Shown here: in pieces, positions 14,175-36,600 of the stretch
Layout: the number at the start of each line of letters is the position of its first letter
How positions within the stretch are numbered: position 1 is the first letter of the stretch
DNA from: Salminus brasiliensis
Lineage: Eukaryota > Chordata > Actinopteri > Characiformes > Bryconidae
DNA length: 64,000 nt
Reading direction: 5' to 3'
Assembly: GCF_030463535.1 (NCBI RefSeq)
Contig: NC_132879.1
Location: 42,035,970 to 42,099,969 of the forward strand
Translations under genes and position numbers: made by a program
Notes under the pieces: model-generated
What the model saw: the letters and a program-made list of their open reading frames with translations, nothing else
Databases searched by the model: none
Told to the model about the DNA's origin: nothing

Positions 14175-14989
14175 AACTTATATGAGCATACACTTTTACA
14201 GCGTTGATGTATTAGGGAGTGAAGAATCCCTAATCAGTAAGGCCTCCACTAGTCTTACTTAATACTTACCCTATGTTTAATTTGTAGATATCTGCAAATT
14301 AAACATAGTTTTTACATCAGTTTTTTTTTAATGTTTTAAATTTAAAGATTAAATTAACAAAATTCAAGCAAAAGTGTTTTTTGCACACCCTGCTCATTTT
14401 TTTGGTCATTCTGGCTGTTAAGATAAGTCAGGTAAACTTGCTTAATAGGCAGACTGAACAATAGTAAACAGTGGAGCCTAACTGTAGAGAATTAGTAGTG
14501 TAGTTTTCAGTAGTGAGCAAAAGGCCTTTCTAGTCTGTTGTTGTTGCTGAAACTATGCACAGCCATGGTTTCGGTATTAGATCTCATGATCCTAAGAGGA
14601 TGTAGATTGATTCAGGTCCCCAAAATGGAGAAGTTGGCCACAGAGGCATACAGAGAGGGGAGCTCTGTGATTGAGAAGTGAGATATCCGATTGAGGAAGT
14701 GTACTGATCAGAAGTGTCAGCACAGCGGCAGTCACTCAGCAACTACAATTATACACGCTGTATAAGCTCTGTTTCTCAAAGAGGAAGAAAGGACAGAGTT
14801 TTTTAGCGAAGAGAAAAGCTTGGAGGAGCAGCAAAAAACATAGGATTATCTTGAGAGCCTCTGTAGATCACCATGGTGGATTTTAAATGAAGCAATCATA
14901 ATGTGATGTGAAGACTTTCAGTAGGTTTGGCAAAAGATATTACATGAACCTTTTACAGGTTACAGCCTTTTTTTTACATAATCCCTCCA

Positions 14990-15536
14990 TTTTTACAGGT
15001 TCAAATGTAGTTGGACAAACTAACAGAATTAAACATAAGGATAATGTGTATTAATAAGGCTGGAACCCATGGACATCATCAAACATGGAGTGTCCTGCAT
15101 AGTGATTCTTTGCCATGTCTTTACTGCAGCTGCCTTCAGTTACTGATTAGTTAAGATAATTGACTTTTTAAGAAGATGGTATTTAAGAACAGCCTTCAGA
15201 AGACCTTGGTTTGCTTTCTTTTTGGGTCGTTACCCATCTGTACTTTTCTATCACTTTTGCAGCATTTGACTGAATCTGTGACAGTGTACTTCAATACACT
15301 TAACAATTTATCCAGCTACTTTATTTGTTTATTAGCAGCCATCAATAAACATCCAGTCCACTGTCTCTGATTCCTCAATGCAATTTTAAGTTAATGCAAT
15401 ATGTGTGTTAAACCTATTAATGCTAAAAGTCTACACTTCAATCACATCTTAATTGCTACATCCACTGAGGTGGTGTACAGAGGCAAAATTACAAACATTG
15501 TGTCACTGTCCAAATATTTATGGATCTGATGAAAGA
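14990..15536. mobile_element. Family A transposon relic
   Basis: GGTTCAAATGTAGTTGGACA near 15000 and TGTCACTGTCCAAATATTTA near 15502-15521 match the two ends of the element at 3929-5571 in inverted arrangement. The phrase GTGTACAGAGGCAAAATTAC before the right end is shared as well. It looks internally deleted. Confidence 0.5.
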
Positions 15537-16147
15537 ACACAATGCTGAACACATTGAGGAGATTTCAAGCACTATAACTCTCACCTTCCTCTGTAACATG
15601 ATAAAACTAGAAGTCACTTATATTCTGTTTTTCTTATGTGCCTTATTGACTCTTTCAGATAACATGCCCATGTGTGGCCTGTAGGAATAGCCCGACAGGG
15701 AACCCATAAGTTTTGCCCATTTGGATGCTCACTAGGGTCTTGTCAGGCCTACACAGGCCTCAGGTTTTGCTACAGGCAAAACTTTTAATGTGCAACTATT
15801 AACCATCAATTTAATATCTGGTATTGTAACGTCAAACTGGTTGGCTAAGGACAACATCAGCAGTTGGTGACAAACATTGTTAGAGCTGTAAAGAAAAACT
15901 GGTGTATAACAGTGATGGCTGTTATTAATAAAAAAATAGAAAACATTCTCTGTCCAACAATTTACAGAGAAATGCATACATTCTAATTGGGAGAAACTTC
16001 ATGTGTTCAGCAAGACAATGGCCCAAAACACATTACCACCTGGAATGTTTTACACTGACCAAGTAAGTCACTAGAGCTGAGATGAACTGAGCAAGTATTT
16101 TACCTCCTGAAGAGGAGACTGAAGGGAGAACTCCCCCACCTTTGTTT

Positions 16148-16180
16148 ACCCCCACCAAAAAAAAAAAAAAAAAAAAAAAA
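16148..16180. repeat. A tract
   Basis: A run of A of about 25-30 bases after CCCCCACC. It could be the tail of a retroposed copy, but no retroposon body was recognised. Confidence 0.8.
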
Positions 16181-16418
16181 ACAATAACTGAAATAAGATG
16201 TGGTAAAAGCCTGGAAAAGCATCACAAAAATAATGTGACAGTTTGGTAATGTTCTTAAGAGTCTCAGGAGTGTAGCAAAACAAAAGAATGGGCCCTTCCA
16301 TTTCAGAACTGGAGGAAACTGTATCTACAACTTTAATGTTTCAGCGTTAACAACTAGCTTTGTCAAGCCAACTTACTGTACCCAGCACCCAAACTTTCTC
16401 TTTCTAAATAAGTTGACA

Positions 16419-16978
16419 ACACCTCCTTGTTTCAACACTCATTGTCCATTATATCAGCCTCACTCACCATATAGGGACAATTTGCAGTTCTATAATTGCA
16501 GACTGCAGTTCATCTGTTTCTCTGCATAATTTGTTCTCTGTCTCCTTTTACCCATTCTTCAATGGTCAGGACCCCACAGGACCACCACAGAGCAGGTAGT
16601 ATTTGGGTGGTGGGTCATTCTCAGCATAGAGTTTTTGTTAGACACTAGTTTGTCCACCTTGTAGAGACAGAAGCTCATTAATTGCTGTTGGCTGGAAGAC
16701 TATTCTCATTCCAGCAGTGTTTAAAAACTCCAGCAGCACTGCTGTGTCTGATCCACTCGTACCAGCACAACATACACTACACTAACACGCCACCACCACG
16801 TCAGTGTCATGGCAGTGCTGAGAAAGACCCACCACCCAAATAATACATGCTCTGTGGTTGTCTTGTGGGGTCCTGACCATCAAAGAACAAGGCAAAAGGA
16901 GGCTAATAAAGTATAAATGGTAAGTGGAGCTGATGAAATGGACAGTAAGTGTGGAAACAAGGAGGTGGCATTAATGCT
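16419..16978. mobile_element. Long palindromic DNA element of otophysan type
   Basis: The left arm begins ACACCTCCTTGTTTC and the right arm ends with its inverse, GGAAACAAGGAGGTGG. Inner parts of the arms also pair, for example GGTCAGGACCCCACAGGACC at 16566 with the GGGGTCCTGACC end near 16878, and GGGTGGTGGGTC with GACCCACCACCC. The central section reads GTGTCTGATCCACTCGTACC and ACGCCACCACCACGTCAGTG. I recognise this family from characiform, siluriform and gymnotiform genomes. It encodes nothing visible and the transcript could fold into a long hairpin. A small related piece lies near 26018-26045. Confidence 0.75.
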
Positions 16979-18570
16979 ATGGCTTATCACTGTATAGTGA
17001 ATAGGGCATAGTTTCAGACATAGCCATAGTTACTGGATTATTTACGCTCTGAAGTTACTAGGGTGTTGATATGCAGATATGTCATATGGTGTCATTTCAG
17101 GATTCACAACAGGTGTCAAAATAGCATTAACCAAATTTCTGTTGTTTAGTTAATGTGAACTTTTTAATTTATGTAATTCACAGTCATAATTTACTCTGTT
17201 CCTGTAATCGGCATTAAATTAGTAGTCATCCAGCAGTGAGTTGGTGGCTTTTGGATGGGGAAGTGAAATTTACCCTAAAAAAAAAACATTGTTAAAGAGC
17301 GCCTGGAAAATGCTGGCTCAGTTCCTTTACTTTACGTTGTTAACAATGTCAAGTTAACAGAATGTTACTTGTAACAAAAATCTATATAATTGACAATAAT
17401 CACATATTTAACCAGTCCTATGTCATTCTCAATAAAATTGACTCTGTGTTTGCAAGTAGTTCAAGCAAATAGACCTTCTGACGTAAAGCAGCAGATAACA
17501 GCTATTTTGCTTTCCGATGTATTCAGATATATTACATCAAAAACATGATTTATTATAATATTTGTATTTTGTAGTGCTAAAACTCAAAGGCAATGTGCTT
17601 TAATCAAAGGCAAGGTGTTTTACATTTTGCTTGTATAAATAATAAATAATTTCACACTTAAACGAATACACCACCAGGTGGCATAAAAACAATGGTTCAG
17701 GCAAAAATCAAATCTGCATTGTTTTCCCCCTACCCCTCAAAATTAGTGGGTCTGCCAAGCTAGGCTTGGCCACCATGTTCCCATTGTGCAAACTGTATGC
17801 CTAAACCATCACATAGTAATGTTACACAGAAGTGACATAATCTTAGTCTTGCTCTGTGGTTTCTGACACTGCATGACATACTGTAATAGATTTCTTCCCT
17901 ACATGTTTTTATGTCATTACATTACATTACATACATTACATTACATGACAAATCAAGGTTCTCAAACAATCAGCAGCACGTTCAGCAGCAAGTTAAAATG
18001 TGACCAAGTCATATTCTTTATGCTGCAATGCCCCCAAAACCAGCACACCTCCAAAGTCTAGTGAAAGTTCAGAATATTCGGGCCTCTGTGGATCACCTGC
18101 AGAGGAAATGGATGGAGAGAAGACTGTGGCAGAAAGAAATTATGGCAGGTAGGTGTGGTTGTGGGGGTGAGTGAAAGCGTATGGTTTGCGTCTGGAAGAG
18201 AGACGCAGAAAGAGAGCGAGAGCACACTGTGTTTTGTCTCTGAGTGCAAGCATTAGCATGTACCTGCTGAGGTGTATGTGTGTGTTATGTGCATAAGAAA
18301 TAGGGCTTTGAAGTTATGTATGTATGCCTTCCCCCTCATGTGCCACACTTTCACTTCCTTTTGTGGTTGTTACACTTGCTGTCAACACAACCCTGTACTC
18401 ACCCACACACACACTCTCTCCCTCTAATCTGTGTCCTAGTGCTATACAGGACAGAAGCATCAGTTCTGCTACAACAGTGCAGCTCAGCCCATCACACACA
18501 CATGCAGAGTGTAACTCTGACGTTGTGACAACCATCCAGACAGACCCTCCGCACACAGAGGAGTATGTGA

Positions 18571-26764
<8,194 letters not shown>

Positions 26765-26822
26765 AAGTAGGCTGTTGCCTGGCCACAAACCAGTTACATA
26801 TAGAGCAAGGGCATTTGACTGG

Positions 26823-26828
26823 AATAAA
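26823..26828 (+). terminator. Candidate fgd4 polyadenylation signal
   Basis: AATAAA lies 59 bases after the fgd4 stop codon. It would give a very short 3' UTR; a second AATAAA is at 27361. Confidence 0.45.
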
Positions 26829-27008
26829 TACATATAGAAATATTATGATCTATACAAAGACTGATTTAATCATTGACTACAAGCATGGAGTTTAATCAAA
26901 GTCTAAACATAATTAAATCAGTTTATCTAAAGGAGGAATCAGTGTTTATGTATGCAAACGCTGATATGTGCTTTTTTGGGAGGTTTTGGGTTTTTTTCAG
27001 CAGTGGAT

Positions 27009-27014
27009 TTTATT
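27009..27014 (-). terminator. Candidate prkar2b polyadenylation signal
   Basis: AATAAA on the minus strand, about 480 bases past the prkar2b stop. Not confirmed by transcript evidence. Confidence 0.4.
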
Positions 27015-27488
27015 TACTGAAAATCAAGGCAATATGGGCAGAAAAATTAGAACTGCTTGCTTAATACTAAACATATATTTAGCAAGCCACATAATACGAC
27101 TTGAACTATAGTGACTATGCTTAGAAAGTCAGTTTTAACAATGCAATTCTATTACATGTGGGATGCTGTTAACCATTCATTTTACAGAGCTAATGAAACA
27201 ACGTCAGTAAAATTAATTTACACTAAATTAAACTATGATGAAAACAAAACTGCAAACTATACAAAAAATATATTAATTAGGCACACATCTGTCTTGGTTT
27301 GGCTTCACTTATAAAGGTGCAGCCCTGAACAAACATCCTTGAGTTGGCAGTTGTACAAAAAATAAAATACAGTTTTCACACAGAAAAACTGGTGTTAAAT
27401 GGTCTTCTTAAACTTCCTTTCTTTGGGTTTTAGGCATAAATAATGATTTGTCTTATTGAACAAAATTCTTACATTCCTGCAGGAACAC

Positions 27489-27628
27489 CTAAGTGTTAGG
27501 TGGAAGACATGCAATGTCTGTATCGCTCTCAAACAGCTTGGCCAGTTGTTTCTTGTAGTTGGCAATATTTCTCTTCATGATGTCCTTACAGGGGCCCAGT
27601 AGTCTCTCAAAAGCATCCACATCCATCA
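27489..27628 (-). CDS. prkar2b: prkar2b exon 11, C-terminus
   Basis: [20 protein letters not shown] then [13 protein letters not shown] to a TAG at 27489-27491. It is the final helices of cAMP domain B. The acceptor CTCTGCCAG is at 27629-27630 (minus strand). Confidence 0.96.
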
Positions 27629-30600
27629 CTGGCAGAGATGAAAAAGTGGGACCATTAAGAGCACAACCATAAAAATGTGTAGGTATATCTGATATGTCTG
27701 AGGCAGCTATTCCTTGTATGACCACTTGTGATTTGTAGTAAACCCAATGAGAGAACAGTCCCAGTTAGCTGACTGACTGTAATGCATTATGTTCTGCTCT
27801 GTGGCCAGTCATGTCCTCCTCAGTCACTAGCATAAGAGATCTATTTCCATTGGTAAAACAGGCTGTACCTTTACTAGGTATTTATTAAACCGTGCACTAG
27901 TATACTGGTGTTGTCCCCCACTAATCAGTCTGTGACATGAGGCGGGGCATACATATAGACTGATTGGTCAGGGGACAACATGAGGACAAAATGAGCTTTA
28001 CACAGATTTACGCAGACAATCCTTCTAATTATGATGATCATTGACAGAGGTGTTCATCTGTACATACAGCTTGTATAATCTCTATAGAAAAGTATGTCTA
28101 ATAGAATGGGATGCATTTACTGCAGAACTTAATTTTGAAAGAACCGGGGGATGAAATAGACATGTAGTGTATGTTTGTAAAAGTCGGCATTTAGTGCTAG
28201 ATGTACATTTACAAACACCTTGTACTACTGTACTACTGACAACAGGTTTTATGGCAGCCAATTACGTACACCTAAAAGGTAAGCATGGCTAAAGTTATGT
28301 ACAGTAAATCAAATCTGGTTGGTTTGAAATTTCACAATGATTATCATACCTAAACACTGCACATTTCCAACCGCGTACACAAAAGCAGCCCGAGGCATAT
28401 TTGTGATTAGAGCCAATTCTCCAAAGTACTGCCCTCTGGAGTACACGGCAATTTCCGTTTCAGCCTAAGAAAAGAAGAGAGTTAAGATTTGGATGTGGAA
28501 AAAAATCACACTCAGGACAACATGGGTGTATACTGAGGTCAGCGTTGCTCGGTGTATGTAACAAAAGAAGATGATGAGTTAAAATGTGCAATAAGGTTTG
28601 GGCTTACAAGGTAATTGGATACGATTGGACATAAAGTACACTCCCATAAACACCTTCCTTATCTCAAAAATTAAACTAGTAAGTGGATTTCTGAATTGAT
28701 TACAAAACAAAGCCTTAACATTCTAAACAAACACAATCTAACTAATGTAATACAACAAAACGTTGTCCTTTTCATGTCAATTATTGAGCACACATTATGT
28801 AAATATCCACAGTGCAGGCTAGAAAAAGTAAGTGGACCCTTGAAAACTGTTGATCCCCCTTTAGCAACCCCTTTAGCACCTCCACCCCCATTTTATGTAG
28901 CTGCAAAAAAGACTTGTACAACGTTAAAAAGAAGTTACAATCATTCCTACCTGCAAATGTGTTTTAGTTCATCAATATTTATAGGACAATATTTATTTCT
29001 AGCAAATAATAAATAATAATTCTAGGATGCCACATGTTCACAGCCCTCTTAAGGTTATGCCTTAGCATCTTGATAGGATCAGGTCAGGACTTTCCAAATC
29101 TATTTCTTTAGTTAATCTACTTGTGTGCTCTGGGTATTGTCTCCTTGCATCACCCAATGTCTCTTCAGCTTGAGGTCATGGATTGTTGATTGATTGTCTC
29201 CTACATTCTTCTTTAAAATGTTTTAATACACCTTTGCTTTCATTGTTCTCTCAATGATCGCAAGGCATCCAGGACCATGATACTCCCTCCACCATGTTTC
29301 ACAGTTGGGTTTTGGTGTAGATGTGCAGAGTTCTTTTTCCTCCAAACGTTCCTCCAAGCACTGTGCATTTGTGCTAAAAAGTTCCACTTTTGGCTCATCT
29401 GTCTTAAACAATATCCCAGACGCAGTGTGGAACATCCAAGTGGTTTTAAACAAAGTTGAAACATGGTTTTGGACAACAGCAGCTTAACTGAGGTGTCCTT
29501 CCATGAATACTATTCTTTTGGAGGTATTTTGCTGTTAACTATGGGTTCCTTCTAACCTCTTTCAGGATTTCTTGTTATGATGACTCGTAGGGAGAGTATC
29601 AACAGTTTTGGGTTTTCTCCATTTGTAGACAGTGTTATATAAGTTTTTATCTAGGCATGGTTCACAGCAATCTTCTTGAGAAAAACAGATTCATAAAGTA
29701 CCTGTGAAACATACACTTCCAATCTCATCTCCATAATCTAAACATCCTCAGAGGTTCACTTACTTTTTTCTAGATGTTTACTCAATGTGCTCAATAAAAC
29801 CCATGAACAGTACAATTATTTGTGTGCTATCAAATAAGATTGTGTTTGTGTATAATTGTGATTACATTTGATTAGTTATAAAACAGATATCTATACAATA
29901 CAGAAATCTAGAGCCCCTTTCAAATATGCACGGTAACACAGACATTAACCGGAAAAACTGTAGATCTGAACACACATGTCCAAATCAGTTGTACTGGACA
30001 TTACCCAGACTTTATCCTGCCAGCCCCCTAGTACAAAGTCATTGCAATGTTCATGTGAGCCCACTGTGAATAGAGCAGGTCATCTTCCAGAGGATTCACA
30101 GCATTAATGGCTTTTCTCATGCAATTGACACAAAACCTATGCCAGGTTTCGCAGAGTACTTCTTGCATTATGCCATGCCTCTGTACGCTGATCCTTGCCT
30201 AAACCACACAGAACATTTCCTGTGGTAAGAATGCATCAGACATGGAAGGCTGTACGCTACATGTGCAAAAGGGCAACTTCGAATTCATATGTGAAAACGG
30301 TTTCCATGATTCCAAAGGTTCACTTACTTTTCCTTGCAACTTTAGGCTAATATGTATTTTGCATGAACACATCAAGAAAGTACACACAGAGAAATCTGAA
30401 TAATCCCACAACAAACTATTTATTCCATACAATAAAAAGTTATGTATCATTTTTAGTTCCAATTCATTGAATTGGTAACATAGACGTACCCCATTCTTAT
30501 TCACTGTTATTCTCACTTGCCCCGACTCAACAATGTAAAAGCAATCTGCACTATCTCCCTGGAAAAAAGACAAAAATACTGACATTAGTCCTGGAATAAG

Positions 30601-33600
30601 GAGGAACAGCCACCAAATCATGCAAAAACTGATTTACTATTTACCAAATCCAATTTACAATCCCATATGAATGAGTAACATAAAAAAATAAATAACAAAA
30701 CAATCAAACTAAAAACATATGTATCACCTGAGCTATGATCCTCTCACCATCACTGTAAAGCTGACAGCACAGAACATCCACCACCTTCATTCTCTCCCCT
30801 GACTGAGGGCGCAGAAAGCAAAAGCAAGCCTGAGAGATGATAAACTTTTACCAATAACGCTAGCTGGACAGTTGTGTGTTACAGAGAAGCAGTAGCCTAC
30901 TTTCAGGGATTCAAGTAGTGGAACAGACTTTATAAATGCCTCATACAGCTTCCTTTTCTTTGCATTGTTTCGGACAATGATCCTTCGGAAAGTCACCCTA
31001 TCCTAAATCACAAAATAAAACATTTAAATTCTCATGTAGAATTTTTCAAACATTTACTCTTTTATTTACACAATAATGCAGTGATCCCCAGTCTTTGCTC
31101 CACGTTTGTGTTTTTCCACACTACAACACCTGATCTAGGTCACTAGGTCTAGACTGGAGCACACTTTAGAAAGGTTGAAGCCAAGCAAAGGGCTAAAGCT
31201 GTGTCACCAACCAGGCACCACAGAGCTCCAACCGAGGTAGCAATGATGGTTGCAGCCCTGGGTGTGTTGTACATCAGTGCCAGCTCTCCAAAACTGCCGT
31301 GGTTCTTGTAAGTGCCCCTCAACCTCTCCTCGCCATCCACTTTCATATAGATGCTAAATGTCCCCCTAAGATAAAGGAAAACTGTTTTGAGCTACTGGTT
31401 TCGATATTGCAACATTAATTGGGAATATTCACGTTCATTATATTGTATGTTTGTTCAAGTTCAGGACTGTAAAGTCCATGGGACTATAAAGTCCAGTTTT
31501 GCGCACATTTAAGCGTTCCATTTTCACTTAGAGCTGGCACTACTTTAATAATCCAAAAATAAACATTCATCAGTGTACCCAACATATCTCTGACTAAATA
31601 TACATGTTTTGTAAAGAGAAGTACTAAACACAGCCTCTGTAGCTAATCTAAACACGTATTCTCAGCAAATTCTAATGAAGTCTGAGTCTGAGCGTTGCTA
31701 AGATCCATGATTTTCCAGTCTCAAAATTCCAAGGCCGTTAAACTGTAGTCTGAAGGTTGTCACTTTCATTTGGGATAGAACCAGAAGGGGGCAGCAATCA
31801 GCTGATTCTGTTTGAATAAGACCTATTTATTCGTATTGTTTCTTTCTGCATAAGAGGCTTGTTTTCTGATCGCACAGATAACAAATCTTAATCATGTCTG
31901 GGCAGTGTTTCAAAGACACTCTTGTCTCAAATCAAATTTCCAAGCTCTTCAACTTTTATACAAACACTCATCATACTTGGGTTCCTCTAAGCAGCAGTCT
32001 AAAGATAGGAAAACAGAAGTAAATTATGCCCACAAGGTACTTTTAAGAACGTTATATCTAAAGTGTGGACTGTTATTAAGAAATGCCAGTTCAGGGGAAC
32101 TGTGGAGGCCAGGATGACATCTGCAATCCCAAGAAAACTCTCAGAGATAACTGCTTCAATGCTGGCAAAGGTCAAAATAGAACTATTTTGCCTAATTAGA
32201 AATGGTGTGATTGGAGAAAAAGGAACTTTACATTTCATGAAAAATATGAACATGTCAACTGTAAGGCATGGGGGTGGATAGATCATGTTTTGGGGTTTCA
32301 ATATTTCAAAGGGTGAAGGGAATAATGCATTCCACAAAATACCAGTAAATCCTGAATGCAAATGCCACACACTCTGAAAAAGTTTGAACCTGAAAAGAAT
32401 AACAAATCAAAGCTTGAAGAATAGCCGTCACAGTCCCCTGACCTAAACATCATGGAAAATGTGTGGATCAACCACAAAAAGCTGTGCATGCAAGATGACC
32501 CATAAACACTTCTAAATTAGATGCATTATGCAAAGAAGAGTCAGGGGAAATTCCATCTACAAAAACTAAAGAGTTTAAGCTGGCTACAAAGTGTGGCTAC
32601 AAGCTGTGATTTCTGCCAAAGGGGGTGTTAATAAGTTCTGACTTTGTAAGCTGTCCAAACTTTAGCACAAGCCACATTAATAATTGTTTGATTTGCTACA
32701 GAGAAGTGTGATAGAAATTCAGGCTGTGTCATTTTCATCAGAAGGGGGCAGTAATCAGCTGATTCTGTTCCCATAAGACCTATTTATATTTCTCTTCTGC
32801 TGAAGAGTTTTCTGATTATGGACAGTTCCTATAAAGAGCAGTAAAAGCCTTGGACTCTGCTTTTGTGTTATTGTACTCTATCCATGTGTTTATTTGTCTC
32901 TCAAGAAAGGTCAAATTAAGTTTGTCTAGTGATTTATACATCACCTGATCACGCAACACACTATTATAAATGTGTCATTATTCTGAATAACTGAACATCT
33001 CTATCAGTTATACACTGTTTAAATGATTCCTGGCTTGGATGTATGGTTCTGAGAAACATAATTATTGAACATTTACATAATAAAAAAGGTTATTCACACG
33101 TCTGAACCTATTGAGAAGTGCTGTGTGGCATTCCTGAGTGTAATGAACACTTTTAATTCTAACCTTTCAATAACGTAAAAATTGTCCCCATTGTCATCCT
33201 GGTCAATGATATGCTCGTCCTCTTGCACTCGTCTTTCAAACATGGCATCCAGCACTTCAGACATCTGCTTCTGTTAAAACCAATAAGACATGCCCAACGA
33301 CACAGCTGTCATGACAGATTTGTGTCAAATTGTTAATTCAAAGGGCTTAACAAATAAATTGCATTATTATGGCATTAAAGCCAATTTGACATAGACCCTA
33401 CTTTTTTACAAGCTTAGAAGTAATTGAACAATTACTGATATGCAGTTTAATAGGCGAGTGGGGCATGTTCCCTCATTATTTCATAGCAAATTAAAAAAAT
33501 AAACCGTCTGGAGTTGGCACTCTTGAAGGTGACATATCATACACCTTTGTCACAAGTTAATACAGATACCCTGGGGTCTTAACAAAGTGTCTTAACAATT

Positions 33601-36600
33601 TTTGGTCAAAATACCACTAAAAACCTGGAACCACAGCACCCATTCTCACCCTGTCTAAAACAGCCCTTTTCAGAAGGCCAATTTGAGTGCCTGTTCCTTT
33701 AAATAGAAAATGAGCCAATGCTTGACCTAACCAATACAACCTCCCACCCTTCAGCCACAAACCTAACTATCACAACATCCAGTCAAATCAATCTTGAGGA
33801 GGTAGGCGTATCATTATCAAAGGTCACAATCAAGAGACACCTTGGAATAAGATGTTACTGAAATTACCACTGCAAAAATACCCACAATTCAGTGGATTTA
33901 AGACCTAGACCAGCCATAGATTACAAAGGATTTACATCCAAGTATTAAAAATACTCCTTATATTGATAAACATGTTAGTTTGTCCAATTACTTTTGAGCC
34001 TTAAAAAATGAAGGGACAAAATGAAGGGTGTACAGAGGTCATATAACAAAAAGTGCAGCACTTATTGTGTCCAAATACTTATGGACCTGACTGTATGTGC
34101 TTAGTCAGATACTGTAGCTTTTCATTTGCTGTGTATTATCTGTCCCAGTCAGTTTCTGACAACAGGATCAGATATTTGGGGGATGGACCATTTGCAGCAA
34201 AACATTGGCAATGACACAGTAGCTAGTGTGGTGTTGACATGAGTGTATGAGTAATGCTCAAGACTTTTTTAACATCAGTGCCACTGCTAGGTAGATAGAG
34301 GTTTATCACACAAAAATATCCAGATAAAAGCTGCTCTGTGGTCAGAAAAAGGCTACATATGAAGAGCACAGATATAGGGCTGACTAAACAATTGTATATC
34401 AGTAGCTCAACTCTAGTTGTAGATCAACAAGATGGACTGACATGGTAGGAAGTCTCTCATAATATGTAATATCTTTAAGTATTCTAAATATTGGAGAGAT
34501 CTGTACTGGTTGACTGATACATTTGGAATCCTCCTCATGCCGGCACTACTCAGACACTCACTGTGTCTAAGTTCTTAAAGAGCAGAATATCTCTGCAGGC
34601 CTCTTGTAGACATTGTCTCTGCTTATCTGTCTTGGAATGGATGATCTAGACAAAGAAAAAAAAACACAATAAAAAAACCCTGTAAACACATTTTATAGAC
34701 GTCTACTGCTATGTAGGCTAATATACAAGTCATTCCTTGGTGTTTTTCTCCATGTTAATAGCAATATCCATGTAATTCTCTTACCCTGCACTCCCTGTGT
34801 TCCTCCTCTTCATTATAAGGATTGTATGTTTCTGCAGAAACTACACAGACACACATATACATAAAGAGACCTGCAGATATCTCTGCACAGTAAGGCATCC
34901 AGCAGTTCTTTCAACAGCTATGCTTCATCTAGCTGCTAGAATTCTGCAGATTTTTCAACATTTCTGTATAATTCAACATTTGAGACATTACGACTAGTGT
35001 GAAGTAAAAACTTATGCCCTACAGAAACATACAGTCAAAAAGGTAGTGGGTATATCAACCAGGTGACTAGTGAGATAAAAGCCTCTAGAAGCTACGTTAT
35101 AAAGAGTTACTACATGAAAGTTATCAATACATTGCCTAAAGCCACAGATATTGTTTTCAGATTGCAGTAAGATCCACTTTTGGCCTTAACGTAAATGTAT
35201 TTTTAAAAAGTGTCCATTCAGAGTGATATAAGACAATATAGGCCCCAAAGCAAAACATATACAACTCATACAACCGTAGGTTTCATGACACTCTTGTGAT
35301 TTTTATGATGAATATTTTGCCTCAGCAACAGTTGGCAATTGAAAAGGAAGCTCCTTTGTTCAAAGCGTGCTTTACATAATACACTTATGTGTATATATAT
35401 TTGACCGTTGCTGATTAGCATGCATTGCAGACATTGTGACCCGTTGGTTCTTACTACCATCACTGCTCACATCTCCACTGAGCCAAGCCAAACCCCCCTT
35501 TTTAAAAACAGGTGGAAACAGCTGATGATTCTGAAGCACCTAACAGTATGTTTATCATCAGTGAAATGCATGTTAGATAAAACCCTTTTCTTTACTGATA
35601 TGCATGTAACAAACAACACATAATACGCCTTGTTCTTGTTTCAGTGGTAAACAAGCCCTTTTTAAAGCGTTAATCAATGTTTCAGTTTTATGTGAATGAA
35701 TGTGAATGAAGTTTGTCACAGTAAGCTATATGCAAATATGCTGCAGCGACTAAACAGAAAACATCAGCTAACCCAGCAAATCTAAAGTAATCAAATCATC
35801 GCTGCAGTCAAGGTGTCCAACTACAAATGTAGGTGCTCATATTTTAGGGGTATTACTGTAGTGCAACCTGATATTATAATACAATATCTCAGAACTACAA
35901 GATCTGATGACTGACCACACCCCATTTTAAGATAATTATTAATGTTCTAGGCTTATGTTTTATGTAAGTTATAATGTATAATTATGTATCACACATTTCT
36001 ACTTGATCGTATGCTACTGTATCTAAAGTGACACAGCTGTGTAAAAGGTACTGTATGTTAAACATATAGTGTCTTTGAATAGTATTCACTCCCTTAGATG
36101 TTTCCCCTTTTATTGCTTTTATAAATGGAATCATGGTCAATATAATGTGTTCACCCCTTTCTGGTCAGCAGTATATAGTAAAAGCCATTCACCACAATCA
36201 CAGCCCGAGGTCTCCATCAGGCTTGAACAACTGGGCACAGCAATTGTACTCTATTCCTCTTTGCAAAACTGCTCAAGCTCTGTCAGGTTGTACTGGGGAT
36301 CACCCATTTCAAGATTTAGGAGTTTACAATCAAGTTGGAATAAGTGCTATATTATGAGCTTTAATAAACATGCATACCAAGATATATGTACATGCATTAA
36401 TAATTACAGTATCCTGTCATTTTTTTTTAGACTGGTTACCCTTCCAAAACTCAAACCTTCTACCATAGATCTGCCTTAAACATGGAGTGGACACTTACTG
36501 AGGTACTATGAGGTTATGAGGTAGATTGAGGTACTATGAGTTTAATTAAACCTATAAGCTCAAGTCAATAAGCATGCATTAACAACTAACATGAAATGTT

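Larger units (their letters stand above)
26765..27488. other. Convergent 3' untranslated region between fgd4 and prkar2b
   Basis: The two stop codons are 724 bases apart on opposite strands. For fgd4, AATAAA occurs at 26823-26828 and 27361-27366. For prkar2b, AATAAA on the minus strand is at 27009-27014. Depending on which signals are used, the transcripts could overlap tail to tail. No other gene is visible. Confidence 0.55.
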
